Shown here piece by piece: positions 1-10,262 of a DNA stretch of 64,000 nucleotides. The notes under the pieces are model-generated. The model did not search any database, was not told the DNA's origin, and saw only the letters and a program-made list of their open reading frames with translations. How positions within the stretch are numbered: the first letter of the stretch is position 1; the number at the start of each line of letters is the position of its first letter. This DNA comes from Excoecaria cochinchinensis (Eukaryota; Streptophyta; Magnoliopsida; Malpighiales; Euphorbiaceae). The translations under genes and the position numbers were made by a program. Where the stretch lies: assembly GCA_947683425.1 (NCBI GenBank), contig CANTUQ010000159.1, positions 4,912,001 to 4,976,000 of the forward strand, given 5' to 3'.

Positions 1-756
1 TCTCCTCCAGTGCGAGCCCGAAACGTTCTAAACGAGCTCCCAGATCCAACAATAATCTAGTAATCACTCCTCCCACATATACTACAGGGGTTGCCCCCCT
101 AGACACTCTGACCAAGTTAGCCACGATCTCATGACTAATGTTGAGCTGACGTCCTGCAACCATGGCCCATAGTCTCCAGATCTCTGCAGCATTAAGTTAG
201 CCCGGGTTACCAGCCCATCCCAGGTAGGAGCTGGAAATAACCCTATGAATGTATCGGAGAGCCTGCGATGAGAGCACCGTACTCTTTGCCGTGTCATGGT
301 CATATGGCACTCCCGGCAGAGCTATGACCTCCCAATGCTGGCGCCTAACAGCCCTCTGAGGCACTATGGCATCCTCTCCGACTGGTAAACCCATAGCCTC
401 TACGAACCGCTGGTGGGTGATACTGTAGTGGTACCCATCTACCAAGAACTTAATGACCCCCTCCTCTGTGTTCGACCTCTGGAATCCCCTGTAATGCAAA
501 GTAGCGAGAAACTCCCAGACAACCCCAGGGCGAGTGTGGAAGGCAGGCCATAGAAACTCTATCCACCCTATAGCCACCACTAGCGCGTCTACTTCCTCCA
601 ACATACCATGGCCTGTAAGAAAGGTCTGGAGATAAAACGACTGGCTCGAAACTGCACTCGAGCCAGCAGCCGGAACCTTACCCTCGCCTCATCGCTCATC
701 CAGGCAGGAGGCTCAGGCTCTGGCTTGCCATGTGGAACCTGATGTCTAGGAGGCAT
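1..756 (-). pseudogene. T1 sense extra ORF, ATHILA ORF1-like, partial and broken
   Basis: Translation from the ATG at 754-756 runs parallel to the T2 sense extra ORF at 31847. Shared blocks include RASRF-SRPF near the start, SITHQRFVEAMGLP, DHDTAKSTVL-SQALRY and SSYLG-AGNPG. The start follows a pyrimidine-rich stretch ending CAG on the minus strand, as in T2, so a 3' splice site just before the ATG is likely in both copies. A frameshift lies near 600 and a stop lies just after the AGNPG block near 200; the reading continues to the window edge with the LNAAEIW-type block. The role is unknown. The fold class resembles the ATHILA ORF1 / plant transposon-protein families, judged from motif spacing only. 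Confidence 0.75.
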
Positions 757-1610
757 CCTGAAAAGAAAAAAGTAAGAAATTAGTTTTGGATCACCGCGGC
801 AAATAGCGGCTAAGCAAAAGATTATGCCTTTGTAAATTTTGGTGGAATCCAGGGCCGACATGCGATAATATCAATAGCGTCCTCGTAGGGGTACATTTAT
901 ACAAAATATATAAAAAAAATATTTGGGCGACATCCTGGCAAGGCATGCCCCATAAAAAAATTTGGGCAGCACCCCGGCAAGGATGTGCCTAACCAGAAAA
1001 ATTACAAAACTTTGGGCAGCATCCCGACAAGGATGTGCCAAACCTCCTACACAAAAAACAAGAAAAAGGACAGGCCTCAGGCCCCAAGCAACATTTTAAA
1101 TCGCTTATGTCTTGTCCAGTTTGGGTTGGTCCTAGATCTAAATCCAACAGTGATAAATCCAAGTTTTCTATGGATGACCTTCGTTCTCTTGTCATTTTAT
1201 TCTTTTCATTTTCATTTTTAAATTTTTTTACTTTTCTGAATATTCACATCATGTCCCACATATATTTTAAACAAATTGAGTAGGAACAAGGCAAAAATTA
1301 ACATTATATTATGCCAAATCATGACAACATGCATTTCTCATGAAAAATATTGAAATTAAAAAGAAAGAAGAGTAGAAAAAATGAATAACTGACCTATATG
1401 TCGATGAGACTGTGCTGAAAATAAACTCAACTAAAGTGACTAAAAAGTGTTTCTTAGTGTACAGGACAGTGTGGGGGTCATTTTTATGCAAACGGCGCGC
1501 GAAACGGATAAAAAATGAGGGAGATATGGCCAAAAAACCGAAAGGGCGTCGGTTAGTGAGGGAGAGTGAAAAGGAGAAAGGGAAAAGAACTGGTAAGCAT
1601 CGGTGACTAG
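757..1610 (-). other. T1 leader and probable intron upstream of the sense extra ORF
   Basis: Non-coding on both strands. By position it matches the T2 leader intron (31127-31845). It holds three copies of a GGGCAGCACCCCGGCAAGG-type block (starts 922, 961, 1011) and AT-rich DNA. No convincing gene was seen; the short open frames here are unsupported. Confidence 0.55.
922..1040. repeat. Three short hairpin-forming repeats in the T1 leader intron
   Basis: Blocks beginning TTTGGGCAGCACCCCGGCAA recur at 922, 961 and 1011 with a few changes. Each block can fold on itself, because GGGCA-GCATCC pairs with GGATG-TGCC. T2 has two related blocks at 31403-31430 and 31496-31523. Confidence 0.7.
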
Positions 1611-2160
1611 CGCTATTTATAGATTTTAATGACCGACGGGCTGCCCGTCTAAAGAGCGAGCGACGGGCAACCCGTCTGTCGCTCCGGATTCTGAATTTGA
1701 TTGTCTAATTAATGCCCTAATTAATTTCTAATTAAATGGCATTTAATTACCTCATTAAATAATTTTATTATTTTTTTTTTCACTCACTGAATATCTTTCA
1801 ACTTCCATGCCTGGATTTACCTGCAAAATTTCAAATGCAATATGTAAAGATTATTTTATGCACGTGTATGCATGAAGCATGCATGAAAAGATTTGCCCAT
1901 TGGTCAACTAGGATAATCGACGGGCTTGCCATTGGTTATATGATAGACAGGCAACTCGGCTTACCGACAGGCTTGCTGTCGGTAATATGACAGACGGGCA
2001 AACCGTCGGTCACTTCTCATCATAAATTGCTCCTTTTTTCCTTGGTTTTCGTGCCTTTTATCTTTTTAAGCTTAAATCCAAGCCTTTTCTCAGGTTTTTT
2101 TCCTTCTTTCTTGCTTATTTCCTTGGTCAACCTTAAACTTCAAACCGTAGGACTTGAGGA
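1611..2160. promoter_or_regulatory. T1 divergent intergenic region with ACGGGC palindromes
   Basis: This lies between the start of the sense extra gene (minus) and the antisense extra gene (plus, ATG at 2161). A minus-strand TATA-like TATAAATA lies at 1614-1621. Palindromic ACGGGC/GCCCGT blocks lie at about 1630-1690 and 1915-2015, the same motif class as in the T2 LTR and in T2 30700-30920. A plus-strand CATAAAT at 2021-2027 is only a weak TATA candidate. Promoter activity is inferred. Confidence 0.5.
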
Positions 2161-3521
2161 ATGTCTTCCGCCACTACTGTCAGGATGCACTGAATTCTGG
2201 ATACTCAACAAACTTGGGAAAACCCTACTCTGGCTCCAATTTTCGGTCTGAGATTCCTGAGAAGAGTCAAAGTAGACTATAATCTTCTTTTGGCCGCGGT
2301 TCATTTCTGGGACCCGCGATTTCATGTTTTCAGGTTTACCTACCAGGAACTGTGCCCCTTACCTGAAGAGCTTGCTGCTATTACCGGGACTTGGTATCCA
2401 CCTAGCACCTTGCCTTGCATTCCCCACTGCAGCTTGGTTTAGACTCGAGACGTGGCACTGGCTTTAAGCATTGCCCCTTCTGACGCTACCCGCCTAGTTC
2501 CTCAGGGCCCCACCTTTGCCTTAGAACCACTGATTGAGGCACTAGAAGAATTCCCCGATGCTCCTCCATACAGCGTAAGTGTTATCTTTCTTTTCTGCCT
2601 GATGAAGTATCTGATTGTGACTTTAGAGGAGCTGATTGGAGACTCTTGTCTGCTTGGGATTCTGGATGATTTCCAATGTGGATTGACCCTCTTTTCCATT
2701 GATCCTCGTTGAGACTATCATAGGTCTTGATTCTGTCTGTGATGGGTCTTCTACTACTTTCTCTGGGAGCCCCTTATTACTCCAGGTACGTCATTATGTT
2801 AAAAGGTAGTGCGTCCCTTGTGGATTTTCACACTAGCTTTTCTTAGCAGGAAGTGCGTCGTTTTTTGGATTTTCACACAACCCTATGCCTTACTTTTGCC
2901 TGAAGTGAACCCAACTCACCCCAGCTGCTTTTATTTTTCTTTGCCTTTTTACCTTATTTTCTTTTGCTTTTATTTTTTTCTTGTTTCCCTTTTCAGATAT
3001 GGCTGCAAGAGAAGTTGAAGCTGCTGTTAGAACCACCTCCCAGGGTCATTAGTCAGTATTCTATGAGGCATTTTCTTCCTCGCCAGCGTCTGTACTCATT
3101 TACGACCCCTGACCAGGGCATTACCAGATTTAGCGAGGTAACCGACGAAGACATCAGCTTCACGAGCGCTTGGCTCCCCCTATCTGCTGCGACAGTTGAC
3201 GGTTCTTCAGGATGTGTTCCCTTATGCGGGCAATGTGAGGCTACCTTTTACATCACGACCCGATGCACTCGACAGCTCGGGAAAACTCAAGACGTGGTGA
3301 GAGTCCCTCTATCTTTCTGAGGTAGAATCTTATCTGTAGCTTTTGCCTCTCGCTATCATGAACTCTAGGCTGGACTACCAATGAGGACTGTCATTCCCTC
3401 TTTTGGTCATCAATCTATTATTTCTACCAGCACATACAAGAGATGGGTGGTTAGTCCTTCTGTTGACAACAGGACTCAACGACTTAGACATTTGGCCGGT
3501 GAGAGCAGTAGTAGGGTTTAG
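2161..3521 (+). pseudogene. T1 antisense extra gene, DUF7745-like, one intron, broken
   Basis: This runs opposite to T1 pol. Exon 1 is about 2161-2785 and exon 2 is 2997-3521. The donor is CAG|GTACGT at 2785/2786 and the acceptor is TTTCAG|ATATGG at 2996/2997, giving a 211-bp intron. Exon 1 encodes LLLAAVHFWDPRFHVFRF and a FALEPLIEALE block. Exon 2 encodes SFTSAWLPLS, then DGSSGCVPLCG and TRCTRQLGKTQDVVRVPLSF. Both align with the T2 gene at 29300-30627. The layout (WDP-FTF block, later WLP...VPL-G...RQLG) is that of plant DUF7745 proteins. Damage: TGA at about 2191, TAG near 2440, a frameshift near 2690 and further stops in exon 2. The function of this family is not known to me. Confidence 0.75.
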
Positions 3522-3911
3522 TTCAGATTTGCATGCATTTTGAGCAATATGTTTCTTTTTATAACAGAACTTAGAAAATAATATCAATGAATAAATTCAG
3601 TTTTATTTCATTTCACAAAATTGTGTACATCTCAGTATGATTTCAATACACATGATCATCATTTAACACTAATTCAAAAATGCAAAACTACATTCATTCA
3701 AGGGGCCAATTCTTCATGGCATCAACTCCTGTTACCAATCAGCCCCCTCGGGTTTTCTTGATTGGACATTTTCACTCAAGCCTCTAATTTTTTACCAGGA
3801 TGCCTTTTTTCGGTTTTCATCCTGACGAGGCGCCCAATTTTAGCAAGGCCACCTTTTTTTGATTTTTGACCTTCGGGGCTTTTATTCTCTTCTTTTAATT
3901 TTATTATCTTT
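3522..3911. other. T1 spacer between integrase end and antisense gene
   Basis: Non-coding. On the minus strand it contains the purine-rich direct repeats (GAAAACCGAAAAAAGGC type) found just after the integrase stop in T2 (28911-29060). No gene was seen. Confidence 0.6.
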
Positions 3912-4980
3912 AGCCATAGAACCTCTTGAGTCTATCGACGTTGACCGGCTCCTTAAATTCGTTGCCATCGCTATCTGACAAGATTACCGCCCCCTTTGAT
4001 AGTAGCTTCTTAAGGATGAATGGACCTTCCCATGTTGGTCTGAATTTCCCCCTTATATCTGGCGCGCCTGGTCTCATCTGCTTGAATACCAAGTCTCCCT
4101 CTTTCAATGGGTGCTTTTTGACTTTCTTCTCGAATGATCTGGCAAGTCTCTTCTGATAGATCTGATTATGGTAATAGGCTCTCAGCCGGCTCTCGTCCAA
4201 CATGTTCAAGTGTTGTAGCAGCTACTGTGCCCATTCAGCTTTCGGAATCTCAGTTTCCATAATCACTCTTAGTGACTTGAGTTCGACCTCGACTGGTAAT
4301 ACTGCTTCCGTCCCATAGACCAAGGAATATGGAGTGGCTCCTGTTGAAGTTCTGATAGTCGTTTTGTAGCCCCAGAGTGCAAAAGGTAACTTGTCTGCCC
4401 AATCTTTGTAACTTTAAACTATCTTGGCCAAGATCCCCTTGACATTATTGTTAGCGGCTTCTATTGCCCCGTTGGCTTAAGGACGATATGGAGAAGACTT
4501 GTGATGCTCAATACCATATTTCTGGAGTAACTTCCTCGTTTCAGCCATGAACTGGACCCCATTACCAGATACCACGTGGTGTGGAAGGCCATATCTACAT
4601 ATCAAGTTCTTCTCAATGAACTTTGCCATATCCCAAGCATCAACCTTTTTGAAGGACTCAGCTTCTACCCACTTGGTAAAGTAGTCGATGGTGACAATGA
4701 TGTACCTATGCCCATTGGAGGCTGTGGGACGTATCTCTCCAATAATGTCAATCCCCCAAGCTTCGAACGGCCAAGGTGACATCAAACTTTGCAAATCTGA
4801 AATGGGCAAGTGTCTTAAGTCTGCATACTGTTGGCACAACTGACACTGCTTTACATACTTCGAGCAATCTGTATCCATGGTGAGCCAGAAGAATCCTTGT
4901 CTCATGATCTTTTTAGCCAGTGTCAACCCGTTCATATGGGCTTTACATACGCCGGCGTGAGTTTCTTCCATTACCCTCTT
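3912..4980 (-). pseudogene. T1 pol, integrase part
   Basis: The minus-strand reading gives the zinc-binding HHCC region (ETHAGVCKAHMNG, then CQLCQQY), the catalytic core (WGIDIIGEI, the second block as VSGNGVQF, then the ANGA-EAA glutamate block) and the C-terminal tail ending RLKRFYG. The second catalytic block reads SGNG where T2 reads SDNG, so the second aspartate of the DDE triad is lost. Stops replace glutamine codons at several places (CAG to TAG near 4222, CAA to TAA near 4417 and 4480). The upstream part of the same frame resumes at 11516, on the far side of S1. No chromodomain is present, as expected for Tat elements. Confidence 0.85.
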
Positions 4981-6312
4981 TATCACTCCCCAAACCGGGC
5001 CTAGTCGGAATGTGCTTGCTCGGTCGGAGTAAGTGAGGGTAATTCGGTAATTAGTACATGAGTAATAAGGATAATAAGGATTTATTTGCTAAGAAATTAA
5101 TTAAATAAAGTAAGTAAAGGAATTATTATGGTGTGCTAGTAGTGTATGGTAGTAGGATGTTAATGGGTTAAGAGATTTTATTGAGTGATTTATGAGCATG
5201 GTGCCTTAGATGAAAAGTGGGTTATAAGGAAATGTTAGGGTGTGACTTAGGTTTGGCACCATGGAGATATTATTGTAAGAGGTACTTGTGTGTGTTTGGA
5301 GTATGGTGCATGTAAGAGTAAGTCAAAGTGGGCTTGTAAGATTATGACATGTGAACCTATAGGAAATGGACAAGTGGAATTGGTAGGTGTGCATTTAGTG
5401 TGAAAAGAAGACTAAGTGTAAGGGAGAGTGAGTCCACATTTTTTTGGCCCTCTCATCTTCCCTAATCTCCATTTTTATTTCCTTTTCTTCCCTTTCCCTG
5501 CTCAATCACTTGGTTTTGAGTGAGTTAGAATTGATTTGGTGGAGTTTGGGAAGCATGATTGAAGAGGTAAGTGGTTAGGGTTTAGTTATTTATGCTTTGA
5601 TCTTATTCTCCTTCTAGATTTAATTTTGATGTGGGATCTAGGATATGGATTAAGAATAATTTTTTGGTTTTTTGTTTGTGCAAGTGATTGGTGATAAGAA
5701 GAAGCAAAGTAAAGGAAAAGAGCAGATTAAAGCTTGAAGAGAGCAGCTAATTGTGCAACAAGAGGTTTGGGAGTTTAATTTCTACCTTTGAGTGTTTTGA
5801 TATGAGTCTTATGTATGTATTTGTTTGGGTAAATGTATTAGTAATGCATGATGATGATTAACTTGAAGGTATGTGAGAATTGAAAGTGAAATACATGATT
5901 GGGTAACTCTGTTTAGTTTTCAATTGACCCCTGTGTACTATTTTTGTCTTAAGTAGAGTTTTAGATCTATGAAACATGTGATTCTTGAGTCATTAGAACC
6001 ATGACTTCTGTTCCTTTAAAAGTCATAGAAATAGCCTTGGGCAAATTCTTTCTCTAAGACCCTGAGATTTAGATAAAGCCATAGTGTTTCTTTTTGTGTC
6101 GGGTTGTTTGACCAGTATGGCTTGTGGAGAGTATATCTGGAGTTCTAGATGTTATTTTGATCTCAAATTTGTTGCATTTGAACGTTAACATCCTTGCAAA
6201 TATTTGTTAAGAAGGAAGTTTTGGCTAAAAATGAGGTTTAGAGGTTGGTTTGGGCAACACAAGTCAGGGCCGTTAAGCAGTTTTTTTTTGTTAGGCATCT
6301 GAGGCGAGCTTC

Positions 6313-6905
6313 TGTCGCGATCGCGACAGGGTCGCGACCTTGCGACAGAAAATCTTGAAAAAGCCTTTTCTTCTTAAATTTTGAGCCCTTGGTTGACCCG
6401 GTTCAATCCCCTACCTTGCCCCTTAGCTTATTATGCCTGTTTAGGGTAATTAAATGGTTATATAAGTAGTTGTCTTTGGGAAAACTTATGAGTATGGTTA
6501 GGATTGGTGAACTAATTAGTGAATAGCAATAGATATAACTCTGTGAAGGATGGTTTATGGATGAGTGTTGATATGTGCTGATCCCATGAGTAACCTAGGC
6601 ATGTTGTACCGTATATATATGAATGCATAACGTGGTTGCGATTGAAATGAATGGCGAATATTGCTGATATTGTAGATGTGTAAATGGATATTGTTAGTGG
6701 CATGATTTGTTTAGGATTCTTGGTATGGATGTTGTGTTTATGTTGTCTATAATGTGTGGCTTGCTGGAAATGAGGTAAGTTGATGTTCTGATATTTGGTT
6801 TGAGATTGGGCATTGTGAAGTGGAGTTTTCTGCAGATTTTCGTGCAAGGGTTGGAATTCACGACTCTGTCGCGAGCGCGACAATGTCGCGAGGTCGCGAC
6901 AAAGC
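6313..6905. repeat. TCGCGA palindrome clusters in S1, left part
   Basis: Palindromic TGTCGCGATCGCGACA-type words occur at about 6313-6350 and 6866-6905. They continue at 9505-9770 beyond S2. They are CpG-dense islands in an otherwise AT-rich LTR. Confidence 0.8.
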
Positions 6906-6962
6906 CCAGTGAAAGCAGCCCTCGCACGCGTCCGAGCTCACTGCCGAGCCATGCAGCAGAGC

Positions 6963-9496
6963 TGTCACACCCCGTTTGCCCCCTAGTAGAATGAGCCTGT
7001 CTGTCTGTCTGTATGTGTAAGCATTCGCATGTGTTCGGCATTTCATAAGGGTATTTTAGTAAAATATATGTTTTTGGGGTTTTGTTAGTATGTGGGTGCA
7101 TACATGGCATTAGTGTGTTTATTAAGTGAGAAATACTTGGGTGTGTGTGTTTATGCCATTGTAGGGTACTTTAATTACAAGTGCTTTAGGTATGTGTGAT
7201 GTGTGTGGAATTTTAATGTGAGTGGTTAGCTTCACCAATAGGTAATGGACACTTACTTAGGGTAAAGAAAAGAAAAAGAAAAAGGAAAGAAAGAAAAGGA
7301 ATTGGAGATTCACGTTCTTTCTTCACTTGTCTTCTTCTTTTTCCTTTCCTTTTTCCCCAAGGGCTATTGTGTGTGGATTCAAGATTTTATTGGTGAAGTT
7401 AATCTCTCTTGGCATTCCCTAGCTTGGTAAGTGCATATCCTTGTCTTTATTTTGCTGTAATTCTTCATCTTCTTCTTCTTCCTTAAGTTTAGGTTTAACT
7501 TAGGGTTGCATTATTGTGTTTGTGTTCTAGCTGAAGCTCCTCGTGATCCAAAGGGTAAAGAGGTTGCTGGTCCTAGTGGAGCTAAGTGATAGAGGATTAG
7601 ATTTCAGGTTTGGGAATATTTGATTGTGATTCTGATGTTTACTGTAAAATTCTAGGGTTTATGTTCTCGCATAGTTTGAATGCAAATATCCTTGAATTGG
7701 TTGTTTAAGTGCTAAATTGAGTTACATGTATATTATTTATGTGAATTGCGATGTTTTCTGGAAGGTAAGAATTGGTTTGAGTGGTTTTTAATCAATTTGG
7801 GATTGGATTTATTTCGTTCTGGGAAAATTCTGGAAAAATCTGGTCTAAAATCCCGATTTATCAGATGCTGTCGCGTGACTCGCCAGAAAGAGAGGCAAGT
7901 CACGAGACATGACCTGCCAGCTTGAGGCCGGTCACGAGTTGTGGCTGTCTGGCACAACTTGTGACCAGCTGAAAAGAGGCCAGTCACGAGACGTGACTCC
8001 CCGTCACGCCTCGTGACCGGCTGAGTGTAGGCGTCGCGCGATCTACTGAAGAAAGAAGCAAGTCATGAGACATGACGTCCAGTCATGTCGCGTGACCTGC
8101 GAGGGTGCTGAAGCAAGTCACGAGACGTGACGTCCAGTCACGTCGCGTGACCTGCGAGGGCGCTGCGTGATCTGTGAGATCACGTCGCGTGATCTGTGAG
8201 GGACGAGGCGTGATCAGCGAGAGATGTCGTCTGATCCGCGAGGGGCAGAGCAAGTCACGAGACGTGACCCTCAGTCACATCACGTGACCTGCCCTGTGAA
8301 GAGGCCAGTCACGCCTTGTGACCAGCCAATCTCGCCCGTTTTCCCCGTTTTGCTCTTTTTCCGAAATTTCCCAGCTTTTGACTCAGAAATGAATTTGGTA
8401 TTTCTTCTGCATGGAATTATATTGGGGTATCATGCATGGCATGCTTTTGAATGCTTCGATGTGCGTGATATCATGATTATTCAAATGAATTATATTATGT
8501 ACTCTGAAATATAATTTTGAATGTCGCATAACCTGCTAGAGTCAAGTAAGTGGATAGTTAGGCATGCCTAATAGAGTCTTTTAGCTGCAGCCCTCAGTTC
8601 AGTTTGGACCCCGATCAGGTCCCCGTTTGGTTCCTCGCGAACCCATCAGTATAGGATCTTGTTTAAGATCCCCTCAGTATATAAATAACATGTTTTGATT
8701 AACGATATAATATTTGATTTGTACCTGTGAGGTACCCTCAGTATTCGATTCGTACCCGTAAGGTACCCTCAGTTCACTCGATATCCACTACCTAGAGTCA
8801 GCAGGTGTTCATTTATTGTTCAATTGATTTGTTCTGTTCTGATTTGGATATGAAAAGTGATATCTGAGTAAGTATATGATGAGATGCATGTCAGATTATT
8901 CTCGAATGAATATGATTATGAGATATTGATTATATGGCCTTTATACGTGAATACGTTTATATGTATTATGCTAACCTTTGCATATTGCCATTCTGAATGT
9001 GACATGTTTCGGCGACCATTGTGAATGGCCGTCCATAATTTATGTGTGTTTCCCCACTAAGCGTTTATCGCTTAGCACGGTGTTTTTACCCGTGCAGGTG
9101 CGGAAGGAGTTTTGCCTTGAGAGAGAGTCGCCGTCATCAAGCCAACACAGAAGAGTTTAGTGTAGGGCTTAATTTTGTAACAATTGTTATTTCTTTTTGT
9201 ATAGAACTCTCATGTATTAGTTTTGTATCAGCTTCCGCTTTTGTATCTATATTTTGTATATGTAATATTATTTGTTTCAGCTAGTTGATCAGAACATTAT
9301 TGTAATAGTTTATTATAGTAATGCATGATCAGCTTTTGCTTTCTGCATGTAAAGTTTTTAATTATTCTGTATTTCTGAATGTATGTTATGAATGGATGTA
9401 TGTTTTGCTTTGCTATTGCATGGTGATACCTTGACTCATACGGCATCTCACTCCTTATCGGATGGGATCGCCTACGTATGGGAAGGGGGTGTTACA
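6963..9496 (+). mobile_element. Solo LTR S2 nested in S1, target duplication AGAGC
   Basis: S2 begins TGTCACACCCCG and ends GGGGTGTTACA. AGAGC flanks it at 6958-6962 and 9497-9501. It is 2534 bp with no coding content, internal region or second copy. It carries the LTR modules common to this group: TTAGGCATGCCTAA at 8558-8571, GGTACC words near 8725-8770, and the CTAAGCG-TTAT-CGCTTAG hairpin at about 9057-9075 followed by a CGTGCAGGTGCGGAAGGAG block. Its GC-rich cluster uses GTCACG...CGTGAC instead of TCGCGA. Orientation is plus, from the TGTCAC start and TGTTACA end seen in the coding element K3. Confidence 0.92.
7867..8325. repeat. GTCACG/CGTGAC palindrome cluster in S2
   Basis: At least a dozen copies of GTCACGAGACGTGAC-like words and half-words (AGTCACG, CGTGACCTGC) crowd this 460-bp stretch. 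Longer sub-repeats also occur (AAGTCACGAGACGTGACGTCC and variants). No reading frame explains it. Confidence 0.85.
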
Positions 9497-9504
9497 AGAG
9501 CCCC

Positions 9505-9770
9505 TATCACGAGCGCGACGTGTGTCGTGAGCGCGACAGAGCGCTTGGCTGCCGATTTGAATTGGGCGATCCACTGTCGCGAGCGCGCTCTTGAGCGCTA
9601 GCGCGATAGATCGGGCTAGCAGCTCACTGTCGCGAGCATGACGCCTATCGCGAGTGCGACAGTGAGATGTGTATAGTTCCCTCGCGAGATCGCGAAGGTT
9701 GGCGTGATCGCGACTGGGGGCAAGTCGCCTCTATCGCGAGCCCGACATCCATCGCGATCGCGACACTCCC
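9505..9770. repeat. TCGCGA palindrome cluster in S1, right part
   Basis: Repeated GTCGCGAGCGCGACA-like words with variants (TATCGCGAG, GATCGCGAC). This is the continuation of the cluster cut by S2. Confidence 0.8.
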
Positions 9771-10179
9771 TGACTTCCAAATTGAGTTTTCTTTTGAGAT
9801 TCTAATGTTTGAATTCCGAACTTGTGATACCTTTAGGTTTATACTTGGACTATTTTATAAAGTATCTTAATACAATTGGATGTATTATACATGGACAGTG
9901 TTATGAATTATATGAATGTGATATGTTAAATTATGCGCCATGATGTGAAACATGATTTGTATTACGCATGACCTGCGAGAGTCAATTTAGTGGATAGTTA
10001 GGCATGCCTAATAGAGTCTACATAAGTGTAGCTGCAGCGCCCTTTGAACGATTTGGACCCTGATCAGGTCCCCGAATGGTTCCTTGCGAACCCTATTATG
10101 TGCATGTGTATGGATCTTGTTTAAGGTCCTGTTCAGTGAAATGTTTTTGGAATGTGGAAAAAAGGTGATGTTTCTGTTC

Positions 10180-10262
10180 GATTGGTACCCGTAAGGTACC
10201 TTATGTGTTCGATTGGTACCCGTAAGGTACCTTATGTGTTCGATTCGTACCCGTAAGGTACA
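10180..10262. repeat. Three tandem GGTACCCGTAAGGTACC units in S1
   Basis: The word TTCGATTGGTACCCGTAAGG recurs three times at about 31-bp spacing. Similar single or double copies occur in S2 (about 8725-8770), K1 (about 15303-15357, minus) and K3 (about 54040-54100). Confidence 0.8.

Noticed and set aside
985..1283. Short frames in the T1 leader (985-1221, 1035-1283)
   Set aside because: They lie in the repeat-bearing intron of the sense extra gene, with no counterpart in T2.
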